Assembly: GCF_900115245.1 (NCBI RefSeq)
Contig: NZ_FOVT01000010.1
Span: forward strand, 1-64,000
Direction of reading: 5' to 3'
Origin: Mesorhizobium sp. NFR06
GTDB taxonomy: Bacteria > Pseudomonadota > Alphaproteobacteria > Rhizobiales > Rhizobiaceae
DNA: 64,000 nucleotides
The notes under the pieces were generated by a model. It ran no database searches. It saw only the letters and a list, made by a program, of their open reading frames with translations, and was not told the DNA's origin. Positions 61,729-64,000 of this stretch are shown piece by piece (position 1 is the stretch's first letter; each line of letters begins with the position of its first letter). Position numbers and translations under genes: made by a program.

Positions 61729-62051
61729 GCCCGTCCATGGCATGGCTGCTGCTGATCGTCTCCGGCATCACCGACGTCGCCTGGGCGCTGGCGACCAAGA
61801 AGTCGGCCGGCTTCTCCGAGCCGCTCTGGGCCGCCGTCTCGCTGGTGCTTTTGGTCGTCTTCACAGCACTTTTGACCAAGGCGCTGACCGTCCTGCCGCT
61901 CGGCACCGCCTACGCGGTGTGGACCGGTATCGGCGCGGTCGGCTCCTTGGCCGCCGGCGTCGTGCTGTTCGGCGAAAGCACCGACGCCGTGCGCCTCACC
62001 TTCGCCGCCGTGACCATCCTCGGCGTGGTCGGCCTGAAGGTGAGCTCGTGA
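61725..62051 (+). CDS. Small multidrug resistance (SMR) family transporter, SugE/Gdx-like
   Basis: This 108-residue protein has four helices and the SMR pattern: MAWLLLIVSGITDVAWALATKKSAGF with the Glu14 position replaced by Asp (ITDVAWA), TAYAVWTGIGAVGSLAAGVVLFGE. The TAYAVWTGIGAVG block suggests the guanidinium-exporter Gdx subgroup. The replacement of the conserved proton-coupling Glu by Asp is unusual. Coupled to azoR by an ATGA overlap. Confidence 0.9.
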   Translation: MSPSMAWLLLIVSGITDVAWALATKKSAGFSEPLWAAVSLVLLVVFTALLTKALTVLPLGTAYAVWTGIGAVGSLAAGVVLFGESTDAVRLTFAAVTILGVVGLKVSS

Positions 62052-62054
62052 AAC

Positions 62055-62930
62055 CTATCCGGAAAATGCCCGCGCATAGGTCCGGGCAAATTCCGCGAAA
62101 CTGGTCGGCCGCACCCCGAAGGCGTCGTGCGTCGCGAGATGGACACGCGACTTCGGCCGCCTGAGACGCTCTTGCAGCTGCTCGCCGAGCGCATCGACGA
62201 AATCCGCAGGGGCGCCGCTAGCGAGCAACGCGCGGCGGCGTTCGTCCCAGCTGATCGGGACATATCTGACGGGCCTTCCCGTGGCGGCCGATATCCGTTC
62301 CGCCACCTCGTGCATCGTCAGCGCTTCCGGCCCTGTCATGTCCAGGCTCTCGCCCTGGTGGCCTCCATCCCGCAGCAGCCGGCAGGCGACCTTTGCGATG
62401 TCTTCGATGGCCACTGGCGCGAGCTCGATGTCGGCCAAGGGCAGCCGCAACTCGCCATCCCGGCTCATCGTCGAGGTCTCCCTGAGATAGACCTGCATGA
62501 ACTGCGAAGGCCGAAGATGCGTCCACGCCGGGCCGGCGGCTTCGAGATGGTCTTCGATCTCTTCATGCATGCGCGTGAAGCGGAACATGGCTGGATCGAA
62601 GCCGACCCCGGACTCCGCCCCGGAGAATTTGACGACGTGCTGGACACCGACCTGCCGGCACAGGTCGATGAAGCCGCATTGTGTTTCGCGCATGTCCGGT
62701 GTCCCCGACGAGATCAGCAGCACCCTCGTGACGCCCCCTAACGCTGCCTTGACGTCGTCTCCACCCCGCATGTCGCCTTCGATGGCGTCGATGCCCGCCA
62801 ACTTGTCGAGCCCGGTGGCCGACGCCTTGCGAGCGCTTCTTATCAGCGCCCTTGCCGGCACATGGTTCTGCGCCAGCTCACGAACAATCATCTGACCGCT
62901 CAAGCCGGTCGCGCCCGTCACCAATATCAT
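62055..62930 (-). CDS. NmrA-like NAD(P)-binding protein
   Basis: This 291-residue atypical short-chain dehydrogenase has the Rossmann motif VTGATGLSGQMIVREL at the N-terminus and the NmrA-type pattern VQHVVKFSGAESGVGFDPAMFRFTRMHEEIEDHLEAAG, then LRPSQFMQVYL. It is probably a NADPH sensor or quinone reductase (QorB-like). It converges on the SMR gene, 3 bp apart. Confidence 0.88.
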   Translation of the reverse strand: MILVTGATGLSGQMIVRELAQNHVPARALIRSARKASATGLDKLAGIDAIEGDMRGGDDVKAALGGVTRVLLISSGTPDMRETQCGFIDLCRQVGVQHVVKFSGAESGVGFDPAMFRFTRMHEEIEDHLEAAGPAWTHLRPSQFMQVYLRETSTMSRDGELRLPLADIELAPVAIEDIAKVACRLLRDGGHQGESLDMTGPEALTMHEVAERISAATGRPVRYVPISWDERRRALLASGAPADFVDALGEQLQERLRRPKSRVHLATHDAFGVRPTSFAEFARTYARAFSG

Positions 62931-63071
62931 TCGTCTTTCCTTTTCGCGGCCGGCCGAATGCGGCAGGCAGAACGCCTCGCCTTGCCAAGACGCTATGGCG
63001 AATGAAAAGGATTCTCGACTGCGGAAAATTTTCCAGCCGCGGCCCCAGCCGGCCGCGGCTGGATCAGCGGA

Positions 63072-64000
63072 TCACCGCCAGCCCAGCGCCGGCGCGACGT
63101 GCTTCAGGATCGACTCGATGACATGGGCGTTGTAGTCGACGCCCAACTGATTAGGCACGGTGAGCAGCAGCGTGTCGGCCTCGGCGATCGCCTCGTCCTG
63201 CTTGAGCTGCTCCACCAGCTCGTCCGGCTCGGCGGCGTAGGTGCGGCCGAACACGGCGCGCTTTTCCGGCTCGATATAGCCGAAATGATCCTGGCCCTCG
63301 CTGCCGCCGAAATAGGCGCGATCCATGTCGTTGACGAGAGCAAAAATGCTGCGGCTGACCGAGACGCGCGGCTCTCTCGCGTGGCCGGCTTCCTTCCAGG
63401 CGGCGCGGTAGGCTCTTATTTGCTCGGCCTGCTGGATGTGCAGCGGCTGGCCGCCCTCGTCGAATTTCAGCGTCGAGCTCTGCAGGTTCATGCCGAGCTT
63501 GGCCGCCCATACGGCCGTGGCGTTGGTGGCCGCGCCCCACCAGATGCGTTCGCGCAAGCCGGCCGAGAACGGCTCGAGCCGAAGCAGGCCGGGCGGATTG
63601 GGAAACATCGGCCGCGGGTTGGGTTGCGCAAAGCCTTCGCCGCGCAACAGGTCGAGGAAGATCTCGGCGTGGCGGCGCGCCATGTCGGCGTCGCTCTTGC
63701 CCTCTTCCGGCACGTAGCCGAAATGACGCCAGCCGTCGATGACCTGCTCGGGCGAGCCGCGGCTGATTCCCAACTGCAAACGCCCGCCGGCGATCAAGTC
63801 GGCCGCGCCCGCATCCTCCGCCATGTAGAGCGGGTTCTCGTAGCGCATGTCGATGACGGCGGTGCCGAGCTCGATGCGCTTGGTCTTCGCGCCGGCCGCG
63901 GCAAGCAGCGGAAAGGGCGAGGCGAGCTGCCGGGCAAAATGGTGGACGCGGTAATAGGCGCCGTCTGCGCCGAGTTCCTCGGCCGCGACCGCGAGGTCGA
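63072..64000 (-). CDS. LLM-class flavin-dependent oxidoreductase (5' end outside window)
   Basis: The visible 309 residues lack the N-terminus. The luciferase-like fold shows in AAEELGADGAYYRVHHFARQLASPFPLLAAAGAKTKRIELGTAVIDMRYENPLYMAEDAGAADLIAGGRLQLGISRGSPEQVIDG in separate blocks. It ends VIESILKHVAPALGWR. The substrate is unknown. The frame runs off the window end with no start codon needed before 64000; an internal ATG at 63848 is not the true start. Confidence 0.9.
   Translation of the reverse strand, partial: DLAVAAEELGADGAYYRVHHFARQLASPFPLLAAAGAKTKRIELGTAVIDMRYENPLYMAEDAGAADLIAGGRLQLGISRGSPEQVIDGWRHFGYVPEEGKSDADMARRHAEIFLDLLRGEGFAQPNPRPMFPNPPGLLRLEPFSAGLRERIWWGAATNATAVWAAKLGMNLQSSTLKFDEGGQPLHIQQAEQIRAYRAAWKEAGHAREPRVSVSRSIFALVNDMDRAYFGGSEGQDHFGYIEPEKRAVFGRTYAAEPDELVEQLKQDEAIAEADTLLLTVPNQLGVDYNAHVIESILKHVAPALGWR

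Overview
The window looks like a piece of chromosome from a GC-rich alphaproteobacterium of the order Hyphomicrobiales (Rhizobiales), most likely Mesorhizobium or a close Phyllobacteriaceae relative. The signs are families typical of that group (DUF2794, DUF1236, DUF1737, IalB-like protein), an alphaproteobacterial LexA box (GAAC-N7-GAAC) in front of an imuA-imuB-dnaE2 cassette, an EcfG-type promoter, and several families of dispersed palindromic elements. Genus assignment is inference from gene content.

Layout. 1-1.3 kb: a complete IS481-family element. 1.3-9.4 kb: DUF2794 protein, an acetyltransferase, a BAX-inhibitor-1-like membrane protein, an ABC exporter pair divergent from a tesA-like esterase (the same arrangement as E. 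coli tesA-ybbA-ybbP), thpR, a low-molecular-weight tyrosine phosphatase and a pterin dehydratase. 9.4-20 kb: YkvA-like and IalB-like proteins, a ClC channel, rlmN with a coupled membrane protein, a LysE exporter, argG, a lytic transglycosylase, an SH3/DUF1236 protein and a CPBP protease. 20-33 kb: ffh, chorismate mutase and rpsP, a set of small proteins, asd, a DEAD-box helicase, leuB, a VOC protein, RidA, an AT-rich orphan, an Ivy-like lysozyme-inhibitor protein and leuD. 33-40 kb: an ArsR/SRPBCC operon, an FAD oxidoreductase, a two-component system and a CitE-like lyase. 40-47 kb: the SOS mutasome cassette. 47-52 kb: Trm112, LON-domain, thioredoxin/TPR and ProXp proteins, tRNA-Gly(GCC), a vapBC pair and small secreted proteins. 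52-55 kb: an Lrp regulator divergent from arginase and ornithine cyclodeaminase. 55-60 kb: a LacI regulator with a sugar ABC transporter. 60-64 kb: LysR, azoreductase, SMR transporter, an NmrA-like protein and a truncated LLM oxidoreductase.

Working units. The clearest are the LexA-controlled imuA-imuB-dnaE2 mutagenesis operon, arginine catabolism (arginase to ornithine to proline, with an Lrp-type regulator), the sugar importer with its repressor and operator, the ArsR/AHSA1 operon whose operator fills the promoter spacer, and scattered leucine, aspartate-family and arginine biosynthesis genes.

The most unusual signals are non-coding. Seven copies of a composite palindromic repeat are scattered over the window. 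A second family of rhizobial palindromes occurs between genes, supplies stop codons to two genes, brackets the lacI gene as direct repeats, and has inserted in frame inside imuA. There are also two candidate small RNA or attenuator loci, a long inverted pair of GAACTGAG-type tandem repeats, and a secreted protein whose C-terminus carries a motif of the Ivy lysozyme inhibitors. No CRISPR array, prophage or secretion system was seen.
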